From: Agarophyton chilense
Taxonomy: Eukaryota > Rhodophyta > Florideophyceae > Gracilariales > Gracilariaceae
Reading direction: 5' to 3'
Length of the DNA: 64,000 nt
NCBI GenBank assembly: GCA_030374765.1
Contig: JARGXX010000044.1
Coordinates: forward strand, 1-64,000
Part shown: positions 41,041 through 52,378 of the stretch, piece after piece
Layout: every line of letters starts with the position of its first letter
Position numbering within the stretch: the stretch's first letter is position 1
Translations under genes and position numbers: made by a program
Notes under the pieces: generated by a model
The model's input: the letters and a program-made list of their open reading frames with translations, nothing else
Told to the model about the DNA's origin: nothing
Database searches by the model: none

Positions 41041-41599
41041 GAAAAATCGAAAAGGTCCTTCTTGGAACTTGAAGAGACCACAACCTCAGAGGGTAGCTGG
41101 CACATCGAAGTACCTATAGGGACCGCTATCCACTTCGTAGCGACCCAGGGGCGGTTCTCGAAACTTTCGACGGTAGGGAATTGGTTGTCAACGCGTACAC
41201 CAAACTCGGTACAATCGCCGCCAAGTGCAATGAGCTCGCAGAGGATGCAGGGAACAAGCTCCCATAACTCGCCACCCACATCCTACGCCACTGCTCCTAC
41301 CAACCAGGTTTCGAAGCCCCACTCAATGGTAACGCGAGACCCCCAAACTAGAGGCCTCGTTTGCTAGTTCTGTATTGCGACAGACCATTTGGCAAACAAT
41401 TGCGCTAATTCACCCCAGCGATGAGTGACCAGTTGACTCAGGCTCGCATGCAGAATCACCAACGCCTCTATAAGTCTTCAACGCAAGCACCAAATAGGTT
41501 CCAACCCCGTACACCAGTACAGGTCAATACCATCGAGGGAACACCCAACTTGGACTCAACCCCTCCCGTGCAGGAGGAAAACACCGAACGGTTGGCGTA

Positions 41600-42513
41600 A
41601 TGGCCGAACGAAATCTTCAATTGGAAGGCCAATCGATACCCAGAACCTTGAAGGTGGAAGACAACACGTCACAACCAGTTCCGGTTTGTCTTAAGAAGTA
41701 CAACAACTATAAAGTACGTGCTTCAATGTGTTTCTCTGATCGCCTTGCAGTCCCGGTCACCTGCGTGTGGAATACCGGGGCCGGCCCAAACGTCCTGAAC
41801 TCCCGCGTCATACCTGAGGCGGTACTTCGGAACTTGAGCTGACCTTCCGACAAAAACCCGCTGGTGGATGCAAATGAGTGCCCATTAAACCTTCGAGGTA
41901 TGCTCACCACTTGGTGCAGCTCGGACACCTCAAGGTAAGACTGCAATTCTTTTTTGTCTACCGTTCACCAACAGACTGCCTACTAGGTACGAACTTCATT
42001 GACAGACATGTCAAAGCAATCCTTCCTGGTTCCCGTACCGTCACCCTACGTCACGGGGGACGAATTGTCATTGTAGGTAATACGTAAACCAAACGGAGAT
42101 GGTTCTTTAAACCGAAGAAGACGATATCCACCGAAACGGTCCCCAACAAAGTGCGCCTTACCAAACAGGTTGTTATCCCGCCATTGCACCAAATATTGGT
42201 ACCGGTGTCGTGTGCGACCCCAGGGCTGGTCATACTAGAAAACCATCCGAGGTTAGCACATCGATACCTCACCTTGATGGCCAACGGGATTGTCTACAGC
42301 ATCCCAAATCAACCCTTTAAGGTGTGTCTCAGCAACTTCAGCAGTCACAACGTGAAGTTGCCGAAGAATACCAATGTTGGCATCGCACTACCGGCATCAC
42401 AAGGGGACTTCACCGTAGCTCACACTGATCTCGGCGAGGTCGCCTTCGATAAGGAAGGGGGGGTGCGCAAATGCGTCCACAACCGCAAAGGTATCGATAA
42501 ACACCAACTTTAA
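41600..42513 (+). pseudogene. gypsy protease region
   Basis: WNTGAGPNVLN (about 41770) aligns to the D-T-G-A active site with Asp replaced by Asn. CLLGTNFIDRHVKAILP (41970-42020) is the C-terminal protease motif, in a different frame. A linker to RT follows (42151-42513), ending in a stop. Without the Asp the protease would be inactive. Confidence 0.75.
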
Positions 42514-42639
42514 CCCAGAGCTAACCGATAAGGAATCGGTAGACAAGTAAGATGAACCTGACCCTGAGCAGCAATGGGAAGATGCAATCCAGATCGGTGA
42601 AGAAAACGGCGAACTGCGGGGCCGTATTATCGACCTTCT

Positions 42640-45567
42640 GGAGGAGTTCAAAACGACGTGGTCAGGCCATCTGGGCCAAATAAAGGCCACACAGCATCGC
42701 ATCGAGCTCCTCCCGGACTCGAAGCCTATTTATCAGCAACCATACCGCGCAGGTCCGAAGGCGAGAGAAGTAGAACTCAAAGAAATGGAGCGAATGCTCC
42801 AAGAAGGTGTAATTGAACTAGCCAACGCAGATTGGGCTAGTCCCGTGGTTCTGGTTCAGAAGAAAGGGGATAACAGTATGAGGTTCTGTGTGGACTACAG
42901 GGGGCTCAATAGCGTGACCGTCAGGGATTCGTACCAGATACCTAGAATGGATGAGTGCATCGAATCCATGGGAGATGTGCAGATATTTACCATGTTGGAT
43001 GCCAATTGTGGTTATTGGCAGGTACCTGTAGGTGAAACAGATCGAGAAAAAACGACCTTCATGTGGCATTCAGGTTTGTTTCGCTTCACGCGGATGCCAT
43101 TCGGGTTGCGCAATGCTCCAGCCACCTTTCAAAGGGCGCTGGACATCATCCTTTCGAAGGGTAAGTGGACAACCGCCTTGGTATACATCGATGATGTAAT
43201 CATCTACTCCAGATCGGTAGAAGAGCATTTTGCTCACGTGCGCACCGTACTAAACCTCCTAGCTGAGGCGGGGGTGACGCTGAAGCTACGAAAATGCGTC
43301 TTCTTTACCAGAACGGTTGAATACCTGGGCCACATCATAAGCCCTGGTACCCTAGAGATTGCGCCGAGTAATACTAGAGCCGTACAGAAGGTCAAAGTGC
43401 CACGATACCAGACAGACGTACGATCCATTATAGGTTTATGCAACGTCTATCGTCGCTTCGTGAAGGGATTCGCGAAAATAGCGGTTCCCCTCAACAAGAA
43501 GCTCCAGAAAGGTGAACCTGAACGGTTTGAGAATCTATCGAACAACGAAATGGATACCTTTGAGGAATTGAAACGAGCGCCTTTGTCCCCGCCAATCTTA
43601 GCGTTACCGAAAACAGGTCTACCGTACACGCTGGATACGGATGCATCCCATGCCCAAATTGGATGTTGTCTCATGCAGGAGCAGCACAACGGAGACAAAT
43701 TACTTATAGGGGACTGCAGCCACGCTATTAATGAGGCGGAGCAGAACTACACGGTAACCGAGAAGAAATGTCTCGCAGTAGTGTGGAGCATGTTGATGCT
43801 CCGTCCATACCTGTATGGTGAGCGCTTTACGTTGCACACGGACCACAACGCCTTAAGGTGGATCCTCGGACTCGCAGAGGCCTCTGGTAGACTTGCCCGT
43901 TGGAGGTTGAGACTGACGGAGTTTGAATACGACGGACAATACCGTCCAGGTATCAAGCACAACATAGCTGATGCTATGTCACGCTTAAACTCCTCAGGGT
44001 TAGAGACAGAACCTGTGGACGATGATATCCCTTGCTTTTGGGTATCATCAAACCAAAATGGTACCGGCGAACACCTAGAAGGATGTTGGTACTTACCTGA
44101 AAGTGGTGCTTTGCGGAACAACGACATCGCAACTAAGATACCGACCCTAGAGGAAACGAACTTCATGCCCGTAACCCGCGAGGAATTCCTACGAGAACAG
44201 GTCCAGGATGCGTACTGCAGAAAAATGGATGACCAAATTGGTTTCAAAGGATCACAATTCGATGCGGACCACAATGGGTACATCGTGAGAAGGTCAACCT
44301 TGGATGGTGGCCTTCAAAATGTGGTTCCGAAAGCGCTTCGCCCGAGAGTCTTGTATCTCGCGCACTCCCTGCGACTATCGGGACACCCCGGTGCCACCAG
44401 TATATATTACACCTTGAGGCAACAGTTCTACTGGCCTCATATGGCCCATGATATCTATACCTTTGTAGGTCAATGCGAATCCTATGTTCGTACCCGCGGT
44501 GGTATTCAAAAGCATCGAAAATACCTCAAGCTGTTTCCAGCAGCGGGTCGGCTGGAGTTTGTTGCGAAAGGCCTTCTAGGACCACTTCCCAAGACCAAGA
44601 ATGGGTATCAGCACATTCTAGTGATCACCGACAGGATCTCGAAGCTCACGGGAGCGATTACTTTAAAGGATACGAAGTTAACAACGCCGGCGATCGCGTT
44701 CCTCAACAATTGGGTCTACCCGTATGGTGCAAAACTGTACTTCCTTACCGATAATGGTTCAAACCTGGCATTGAAGTTCTTCGAAGCAGTCTGTAACCTC
44801 TTGGTTACTTGGGTATCAAGCACTATTTCACTACTGCCTACCACCCGCAGACGAACGGACAGGTCGAGCGCTTTAACCACATATTGGTATCAAGGCTACG
44901 ACACTATACGGAAGAGCACCAAACTGGTTGGGATGAGCTGGTGCAACCGCTCACCTACTCCTATAATCTTCAGGTACACCGGTCAACGCAGACCACTCCA
45001 TTTGGTTTAGTTCTTTCGCGACACCACCCAGGTATTGTAGTGCAGGGAGATCATACCACCAGCACTGCAGCTGGCGCACTGACCCCTGCCCAGGTCAAGC
45101 GAAATACCCTTGTGAGGTTGAGGAGGGCTCTCAAAAATGCAGAGAGCCGCCTCACTGCAGCCCAGAAGCGGTGTAAGGCCGACTACGACCGTAGGGTAAC
45201 CAAAGGGGTCTCTGCATCTTCGGGACAATATGTCTATATAGACAACCCACCTTCAGGTAAAAGACCACGACCGGGTGATGAAGCGGGCGATGAAGCTATT
45301 GATAGAGATATCAATTCGAAGCTTCTACCCAAATCAGTGGGACCTTATAAGGTATTGAAGGCATCAGACCACACCGTTACCGTTGAACAAGATGGAATAC
45401 CGAATACGATGTCAATTGACCGTATTACGGTAGCACCTGAAACGGGTCAACATCGCATCGAGGTAGGCACCTCAGCCCGAAAGCCCAGAGCTGTAGCTCT
45501 ACGCGATCGAACCTCGGAGGACCCGTTTTATTGGCTACCCGCGAAGGAGAACTGGCAGGAATGCTAG
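42640..45567 (+). pseudogene. gypsy pol: RT, RNase H, integrase
   Basis: RT and RNase H are open from before 42785: FCVDYRGLN, TMLDANCGYWQVPV, MPFGLRNAPATFQ, VYIDDVII (YIDD 43184-43195), then RNase H TLDTDASH, TEKKCLAVVW, LHTDHNALRW. The integrase has SGHPGA and QFYWPHM, but the second zinc Cys is Tyr (CESY) and the first catalytic Asp is missing (VAKGLLGPL). LTDNGS keeps the second Asp. A one-base frameshift near 44805 separates it from the rest (AYHPQTNGQVERFN, catalytic Glu present) and from a C-terminal tail with SVGPYKVLK, a GPY/F-like motif. I see no chromodomain. Confidence 0.92.
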
Positions 45568-46063
45568 GAGCCATCGACATAGAAGGTAGCGAAGGAGCGG
45601 TAGCCCCGCTACTGGGGAGAGGAGTTGAAACCAACATAGGTTGAACGGAAGGACCCGCCAGAGCGGGTTGCAAAACCGCAGGGTTCAAGTTAGCACCTAG
45701 AAGGGGATCCGTCAAAGGATCAGATGGCGCAGCAGCAGAGACGCTGGCCAGAATGGCAACCTGACTGGTGGCCAATTGGTACATGTCCAACTGAAACTGA
45801 TTCCGTAACTCACCAAGTTGGTTCAGCGTCTTCATGTATTTCGTATGGCACGGCGGCAAACCTTCAAGGAGTGTTAATGCAGCAACCACGGAGGTACGCC
45901 CAGCCCTTTGAAAGTTGGTGACGCAAGCCTGGCGAATTCGAGCTAACAAACCAACCACGGCCGGAGAATCCATCATAGGGTGGGGCGGAGGATTAGCAAT
46001 ACCCTCCAAAAGAGGTCGAACTGGACCAGCAACCCGCGAGGAGCTCGGTTGAGTAGGAGTCAT
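45425..46063 (-). CDS. antisense ORF 2 of gypsy element
   Basis: 212 codons on the strand opposite pol, overlapping its last ~140 bp. It is Pro/Ala/Ser-rich at both ends with a helical middle (VVGLLARIRQACVTNFQRAG, TKYMKTLNQLGELRNQFQLD). It is in the same frame as antisense ORF 1, separated by 17 codons that hold two stops. No known family. Antisense 3' ORFs occur in some plant gypsy lineages, but I see no sequence link to them. Confidence 0.5.
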   Translation of the reverse strand: MTPTQPSSSRVAGPVRPLLEGIANPPPHPMMDSPAVVGLLARIRQACVTNFQRAGRTSVVAALTLLEGLPPCHTKYMKTLNQLGELRNQFQLDMYQLATSQVAILASVSAAAPSDPLTDPLLGANLNPAVLQPALAGPSVQPMLVSTPLPSSGATAPSLPSMSMAPSIPASSPSRVANKTGPPRFDRVELQLWAFGLRCLPRCDVDPFQVLP

Positions 46064-46114
46064 ACCCTTAGAGGCGACTTACGACCTTGAGGTAACGGCT
46101 CGGACGGGAAGGGA

Positions 46115-46642
46115 TCAGCATATCGACCAACAGGTGTCTAGTCGTGTCCAAGTCGCACGATCGAAAACCTCCCAACCTTGATGGGAATCCCAATGGTAAT
46201 TCTCGCTCTGCTCGAGATACGAGTCCAAATCCTTCACGGTATAATCGGTCCCCTGAACGATGTTCTTGTAACCAAATCGGCGAGTATCCTCCAGCGGGTA
46301 TTTACCCTTCTGAGGTGAGGCCTCCTCAGTACGTTCCGAAGAGACGGCAAACGTATCCAACCTTTCCGGTAGTCCCGACATCGATCTTTCAGGTGCAACA
46401 GTTGCCATCGTACGGGCGCGAGGGGTTCCTGATCTTTGAGGTATCGTGGAGCGCGACCAATCCGACCTTAAAGGCATAACTTCAGGGGTATCAATCCCCT
46501 CGGAATCGCCTAATTCTTCAACCTCAATGGTAACCGGCACCTCACGTCTCTCGAGCGCTGGTGCTGCGTATGGGGACGACCCACCCCTTCGAGTTTTCGG
46601 TAGCGAATCCACGATGCGGCGCAAGGTGCGTCGCCGTGGCAC
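46115..46642 (-). CDS. antisense ORF 1 of gypsy element
   Basis: 175 codons. An Arg-rich start (PRRRTLRRIVDSLPKTRR) is followed by an acidic region and a C-terminal part with aromatic residues (YTVKDLDSYLEQSENYHW). Overall it looks like a small charged nuclear-type protein. It is probably the 5' half of the same gene as antisense ORF 2, broken by decay. Function unknown. Confidence 0.5.
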   Translation of the reverse strand: MPRRRTLRRIVDSLPKTRRGGSSPYAAPALERREVPVTIEVEELGDSEGIDTPEVMPLRSDWSRSTIPQRSGTPRARTMATVAPERSMSGLPERLDTFAVSSERTEEASPQKGKYPLEDTRRFGYKNIVQGTDYTVKDLDSYLEQSENYHWDSHQGWEVFDRATWTRLDTCWSIC

Positions 46643-47398
46643 CGAATGGGTTCAAACGCGAGCGTGGAGGCGTCGCGATCCTGTGATAGACTTAAAGGTA
46701 AACCGGAATGAAAAACCCGAGAAAGGTCGCGCGATTACCAACGGGGGCGCTCAACACCAATAAGGTCTCACAACCGGAAGCTTCCGCCACGGACCCAGGT
46801 CAATACCTCAATGGTTGTATCGACGCAGGCTCAGGCCCAACAGGCGCCAAGAATCAATCCTTAAAAGGTACACGAAACCTTAAAGGTCGAGAAGCCAGTG
46901 AACCTTCAAGGAAAGCTGCACAGCACGGTTAAGGTCGCGATGCCGCCAATTAAGGACAGCAATACCTGAAGGGTTGCCAAGCCGTGGGAACACCCAGAGG
47001 GCACGGCACGCGCAGGTACCTAGGAGGAATATTAAGTTTGAGCAACCGAAAAAGGTGCGATACCAACTTGGTTGAACGATGGGCTATGCAGAAGCAGAAT
47101 TGCAAGAACGCAGGGTCCAACAGCCGAAAAGGTGTCCGCGAGCGCGCTATTGACACTGCATCGTCCTCATGACAGTCCCTACCTGGATGGTTGTCGCTCA
47201 ATTCGTCCGCCGCCGTCATCACTCGCACTCCCCAACCGACACTGGCACCGATTTTTGAACCACAAGGGATCGCGCGTCGCGCACCGTGAGCAACCGCTGG
47301 CGGATACCACTCCGATGCCCGGGCTGCTGTCGCTCTCTATACCTTTATGGTTTGGTGGAAGGAGACACGGGGCGTGTCTCACGGGTAGGAAGGGGGTC
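46643..47398. other. gypsy 3' non-coding region
   Basis: Short plus-strand frames only. AAGGT pentamers recur irregularly (about ten between 46690 and 47135) without a fixed period. No clear polypurine tract; GGAAGGGGG just before the LTR is the best candidate. Confidence 0.5.
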
Positions 47399-47980
47399 TG
47401 TCGTATAGTGGCAGAAGGTTTGACCTTTGAGGTTGTCGATATACTACACTGACCTTGTAGGTGATGGATGCGAGGGATCATCGGCCACGCAGCTCCGGGC
47501 GAGTTACCATCTAGGTGTTGTTAGCCACGTGTAGTGTTGACATGTACCTTCTGGTTGAGTGATTGTTAGTAATTCAGTAGTGGAGTGGCCACCTGGCACT
47601 GTAGCCAGTGCTGGCCAGGTCTCTGAAACTAGGTCAGAGACCGTGCCTTGCTGGCACCTTCCGGGTGATCTGGAGGGTGCAGTCCACTGCATATAGGGAA
47701 CTGCACCTCCTCCACCCTAGTCTGATAAAGACAGACCCCACTTGGGTCACAACTATATCTTTTGGTTCATTGTTTCTCAACTAACACATAGGTTTTACCG
47801 CGCGTCGACGCCTACCATCGTTCACCTACACGGTGTAGGCTAGTTGCCCCGCCGTTTGCCCCTGCGGGTTTTCACGGTGACCTGTTACCATCAAGCTTTA
47901 TCATGTCTACCTTCTGAGGTTGAGCGTCAACATGCTCCTGAGACAAGACAGTAGCAGACCCCAGAGGTGATTGTACGACA
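47399..47980 (+). repeat. gypsy 3' LTR
   Basis: 582 bp, about 95% identical to the 5' LTR by hand comparison, same TG..CA ends. Confidence 0.93.
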
Positions 47981-47985
47981 CGGGC
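47981..47985. repeat. target-site duplication CGGGC, right
   Basis: Perfect match to 37759-37763. Confidence 0.85.
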
Positions 47986-49041
47986 TCGTTTATCTCGTTC
48001 CGATAGACCCTATTAGACATCCAAAAACAGGCGGTCATACAGCGGCCGGAAGCATATAAGCGCCAAAAGGTTGTGACCCGCCGGAGGAAATCGCACATGA
48101 GGCGGGATGAACTCCTTGTATAGGTCCGAAAGGAGTTTGGTCACCCTGAACTGGTATTGGGCTTCCTCCTCGCAGCGGACGTACGGCATGTCCGCTTGGA
48201 TTAAGGTGCAATATAGCGTCGCCGAACGTAGATCCACAGGACAATGAAACCATCGGTTATATTACGAGACGCTGGGCGCATTCATGCTGCCCTTCCAAAA
48301 ATCGGGTATTTTGGAAAACCTTCGGGCACCGAGATACATATGACCGAACCTTTAGGATTCTTCTACTGAGTACGGAAGAATGATATGACGCATTACTTGC
48401 GGATTCCGTCCGACTGTATGGTCGTAGCAGTCCCCGTGACGTTCGTAAGCCACTTGGTATCCCGAGAAGCTCCCCGTTTGGTTTTTCGAAGCTATAATGC
48501 CGCTCCCCACAGGCTGGTCAGCCGGGAAATGGATAGGAGAGCCGACGGAAGCGACATATTCCGGAGGGAGAATAGCGTATCTGACGGGCTTATAAGGCGA
48601 GTTTGGCATCGCGCGCGACTAATGAAAAATTACCGCGATGAGAAGACGAATGGAATTGACCTGAAAGTACTGACAGGCGTAAACCACAGTAGACGAAGCG
48701 CATTGGGTCGCCAAAGGAAGAGCAAAGACTAAGGAAGGCCCCAATGACGGTCAGGGGAGAATAAGCCAAGGGACGACCGGGATACCGCACCACGAGGAAT
48801 ACGCCGGCGATGTACCTATGGCCAGTGTCTACGGCGCGCGGGAGTTTCAGTCCTTAAGCAAATTAATTTTCCTTCGGCGCCAATGGTCAGCTCACGCTTC
48901 GTCGCATCCCCGCATGCGATGACCACGCGACGTCCCGTCGCGCCCAATGGTACTGGGAGCGACAAAGAGATCGCGTCCCCTCGGTCAATGATGAGGCCAT
49001 CTTGACTTCGCCGTAATGGCCGAATCCTAAGGAGGGAGATA
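47986..49041 (-). other. unassigned coding-like region, minus strand
   Basis: Three minus-strand frames in sequence (48590-48793, 48352-48609, 48013-48237) read like pieces of one protein (YKPVRYAILPPEYVASVGSP, ILPYSVEES, QFRVTKLLSDLYKEFIPPHV) broken by stops. I cannot place it in a family. It may be part of an older element into which the gypsy element inserted. Confidence 0.35.
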
Positions 49042-49487
49042 TGTGAAGAAGCGACGATAACGGTTGAGCCCTGTAAGCTGCCGGGCCCTGAGGGATCTTA
49101 CAGACGCCACGTCGACTGGCCGACCTCAGCTGGACTCAGGCAGATTATTATTTTATTTTAATTAGTGTCATACATTATCATTACAGTGCCAGGGAGATCC
49201 CAGCGCCTCGCCAGTACTATTCTCTTGGCTCGAGCGACACTTCTCCCTTAGATGAAGGTGGGCACAGTTAGGATACTAAAGAACCCCCTTTGGTATATTA
49301 GTTCTATTAATTAGTCTTCAAGCCATCGTTATTGTTGCTCCAACTTGTAGCAATAAGCAGTAAACGCCAGCCCATTGCACCAAGTACTCTGGGAGTGCCG
49401 CCATCAAGAATTCGAACCTTAGGACCCGGTCTACCACGCTACCACCAGTCGAGACCCGTACGCTGACCCACATGTCATTGCATTACA
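49042..49487. repeat. 446-bp repeat, copy 1 (solo LTR or tRNA-related SINE)
   Basis: A direct repeat of 55808-56253 at the same length, TG..CA ended, flanked by AGATA and AGAAG. On the minus strand near the right end, TGGTAGCGTGG and GGTTCGAATTC resemble pol III A and B boxes. The latter sits in a foldable T-arm (TAAGG/TCTTG) followed by ATGGCGGCA. Confidence 0.75.
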
Positions 49488-50389
49488 AGAAGGAAAGCAT
49501 ATCCTATTTTATGAAACGCGCCAGCGCTCTTTTCGTCGAAGTGCATAACGGCGAAACTGCACGAGTGCAGATAAAGCGGAGACACGAGCGCGACGGAGGA
49601 AACGTTTCGAAGAAGAGTGAACCCGAAGATATAGAGCGCAGTCGAAAACGTTCGAAACGAGATTCTTCGAACTCAGGAGCACAGAAAACCGCCGCAGACG
49701 GTACTGTGTGGACGAGGCCTTGCCTGAACAGGAACTGCGACAAAAAGCACCGTATCCAAGACTGTAGTATTACCTTTGCTGATGAACGGAAGCAGCTCCT
49801 GGACGATTTATTCGCAGAGAAGCAGGGGAAGAGAAGCATCAAAGTCGCCCGTTTGTCAAGCCATCCGAGCAGCAATGAAAGGTAAAACATTTTAATCGAC
49901 GAAAGAGGCGCTGCAGTCACAATTAGAGACTCTTTTGCCGACTACAGTGCTATCTCAAAAGACTTGATGAAGCAAGTCATTGCAGGAAGCAACTTGGAAG
50001 TCATCAATCTCCCTGAGTCCATCGAACTCGAGACTGCTTTTGAGAGCAATGAAGAAGCCCTCATGGTGTTCACATCAAAGCAAAGGGTGGCGGTGCCCCT
50101 ATTTATAACCCTGCTCAGGACCAAGATACTTATACTTCCGCATGGAGTAGAGTTCTTCATTACGGATCAGAGTATGAAAGGGGTGATTCTTGGACGCCCC
50201 CTACTCAATGAAATAGAATTCAACTTAGACGACCACCTCGAGAAGGTCGGCCCGGCGATCAATGGTATGCGTATCAGCCGCCTCAGTGTACCTACTGAGA
50301 AGGGTAACTGCAGTGGTGTATCCTACAGAGACACAAAAGAAGACACAATTGCACCCCCGGCACATCACGCCACACGGCTAGCAAGCTAA
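49472..50389 (+). pseudogene. chromovirus gag end and protease
   Basis: The first ATG lies inside the 446-bp repeat, so the true gag start is lost. A basic region precedes a zinc knuckle, C-x4-C-x3-H-x4-C (49721-49765). After a stop at 49883, protease follows in another frame: RDSFADYSAIS, where the active site D-S-G-A has Phe for Gly, and GVILGRPLL (about 50187). At 50389 the frame ends at a deletion joint. Confidence 0.7.
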
Positions 50390-50679
50390 TGAGATGGGCA
50401 ATGAAGCTCAAACGTTTCAGGTATATCATACAGCATCTACCGGAGAAACGGAATGTTTGGGGTGATATTATGACACGTTGGGCCTCAAAAAGTCCTGACA
50501 AAGTCAAAGTAGCCACTCTGAGGGCATGCGAGACTGTTCTCATGGCGCCAATAAGCCCCGAACTGAAACCGAAACTCGACTGGCCAAAACTCAAAGACCT
50601 GGAGAACACACAACGTAGCAGTCCAGAGAAGCCACCCGGCAGTTTAAAGCAGAATCAAGGCATTTGGCGAAACAGTTGA
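50390..50679 (+). pseudogene. RNase H C-terminal fragment
   Basis: RWAMKLKRFRYIIQHLPEK then NVWGDIMTRWA matches the end of gypsy RNase H (RW..L..F.Y.I.H..G..N..AD.LSR), with the usual Asp displaced. The rest of the domain is absent upstream. Confidence 0.75.
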
Positions 50680-50729
50680 GGGCTTATATGGGTTCGGAAG
50701 TTAGGCACACTTTTTAAGCTAATAGTTTT

Positions 50730-52058
50730 AATCGCAGCACACACCGGATCCACAGGACACCGAGCAAAGGAAGTGTGAAAGGCAGACATCGAGACACACT
50801 TCTGGTGGGACTGTATGGACAAAGATGTGAACGACTCCGTGGCATCCTGTATCCACTGCCTCGCTATTCGACCAAGATTTACCGTGCCAAGGCCTGTATG
50901 GTTTGCAATTCACTCTACGAAACCCAACGAAGTAATCCATTTCGACTACTGCTACATTGGAAAAGGAGAAAAACATCACATCTACGTTCTGGTGATCAAA
51001 AACGACTTCTCTGGCTATCTATGGCTCGTACCTACAACCGAAGCAACGGCTGAAGTAACCGCTGAACTTCTTATAAAATGGTTGGCCGCCTTCGGAACTT
51101 CGAGGATATGGGTCTCCTATCAAGCCAGTCATTTTAAGAACACAGTGACACGTAGTCTCAAGGATCATTTGCACATTCAGCATACTACACCCTGTCCTAC
51201 GCATCGTGAAGCAACGGCATAGTTGAGGTAGTGTGCAGAGAGCTAGCAAGAGCGGCAAAAGAACTACTGTCAGAGTTTCAGCTTCCATTCGCCTCATGGC
51301 CCAGTGTGGTGTCACTGGTGCAGTCAGCACTGAATAACTCCCCGTTGAAGCGATTGAAGAATCGATATCCACTCGAAGTATTTACCGGGCTGAAGCAGGA
51401 CAGCCCGTTCGCCGGACTCACTGAAGGCAAAAGAGAGTCGGAAATTTTGTCCATCACCGAGGCACAGATTAGGCAATTGCGATAATTCAACCGGCGTAGA
51501 GAAGCAATAAAGCTCATGCACCGGGAAGTCGCCACAGATTCTAACGGGAAACGAAAAGCAGCGGTAGAATCACCCAAGAGGAAAACGGGAGTACGGAACG
51601 TGAAATTTTCTGAGAGCGACTTTGTGTTGAAAGAATTGCTACAGAAGAAAGTTAAAAGGAAACTCTCGCTACACTGGACAGGTCCATATCGAGTGACAAG
51701 CTGCAATGTTGAATACATATTCGAAGTTGAACAGTTGCTTTCAGGAAAGAAGGAACTAGTGCACGGCCGGTGGTTAAAGTTTTACCGGAACAAGAATTTT
51801 CAAATCACCAAAGAACTTCTAAATCACCTCTATTATCAAGAAAACGAGCTACTAGTGTTCGAAGATTTCCAGAATATCATAAAGGAAGACGGCATATTGG
51901 ACATCTTGGTCAAATGGAAAGGCTTTGAAGACAGCGAAACATACTGGGTCCCATTGGAAAGGCTACAGCGCGATGTACCAGACTTGGTAGAAGAATATCT
52001 GGAACAAGTAAGGAAGGACGGTACAACACGACAAAAGAGACCGGTCAACTTTTTATGA
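50730..52058 (+). pseudogene. chromovirus integrase with chromodomain
   Basis: The zinc domain H..H (HTGSTGH) and CIHC are split by a TGA at 50776. In the core the first Asp is in HFDYCYIG. The second is lost (WVSYQASHFKN where SDQG.HF is usual). The Glu is present in GIVEVV, but in a new frame after ~51205. The GPY/F-like motif is WTGPYRV. The C-terminus (about 51890-52015) is a chromodomain: LVKWKGFEDSETYWVPLERL, then RDVPDLVEEYLEQ. Such chromodomains steer integration to modified chromatin. Confidence 0.88.
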
Positions 52059-52101
52059 CCAATCTTCCATATTCCTTTCGAAAAATTGGTCATAGGGGGA
52101 C

Positions 52102-52378
52102 TGTTGACCACCCACGAGCACATCTGGGATGCGTAGGTGCACCCCAAAGCAGAGTGCTGCGAAACTGGGATGAAATAGCGCAACTTCAGCCCAGAGTGGA
52201 CTGCAGTCGGGAGTGAGATGCGGGCGCTTGGACTGCATAGGACCTCGAAGTAGACAGCTGCTGGACGACAGCGAAACCTACGCAGCGCACGCATCATAGA
52301 AAATCTAGAAACGCAACCTACGAGCTGGTCTTAGAGCACCAGAGACTACTATATAGTAAAGAATACCAGAATTTGTCA
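52102..52378 (+). repeat. putative chromovirus LTR
   Basis: Starts TGTTGACC after the purine tract and ends near TTTGTCA. CTATATAGTAAAG (52350s) is TATA-like. Downstream, CTGGGGGCATCAGACAC resembles a mutated TGGTATCAGA primer-binding site. It may serve both remnant 1 and remnant 2. Confidence 0.45.

Larger units (their letters stand above)
37764..47980 (+). mobile_element. Ty3/gypsy element with antisense 3' ORFs
   Basis: LTRs of equal length (582 bp), TG..CA ends, a perfect 5-bp duplication, a primer-binding site, and gag-protease-RT-RNase H-integrase order. The LTRs differ at about 28 positions (~5%), so the insertion is not recent, which agrees with stops in gag and a frameshift in integrase. 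The 1.8 kb between pol and the 3' LTR holds antisense ORFs. Confidence 0.95.
49488..52101 (+). mobile_element. chromodomain Ty3/gypsy remnant 1, RT deleted
   Basis: Order: gag knuckle, protease, a last piece of RNase H, integrase, chromodomain, purine tract. All of RT and most of RNase H are missing (joint about 50330-50390). It ends at CATAGGGGGA, a polypurine tract. The integrase and chromodomain resemble chromoviruses I associate with oomycete/algal genomes (from memory). Confidence 0.85.

Noticed and set aside
49395..49460. tRNA gene on the minus strand
   Set aside because: The T-arm and acceptor 3' end look right, but the A and B boxes are too close, no anticodon arm fits and the 5' acceptor strand is missing.
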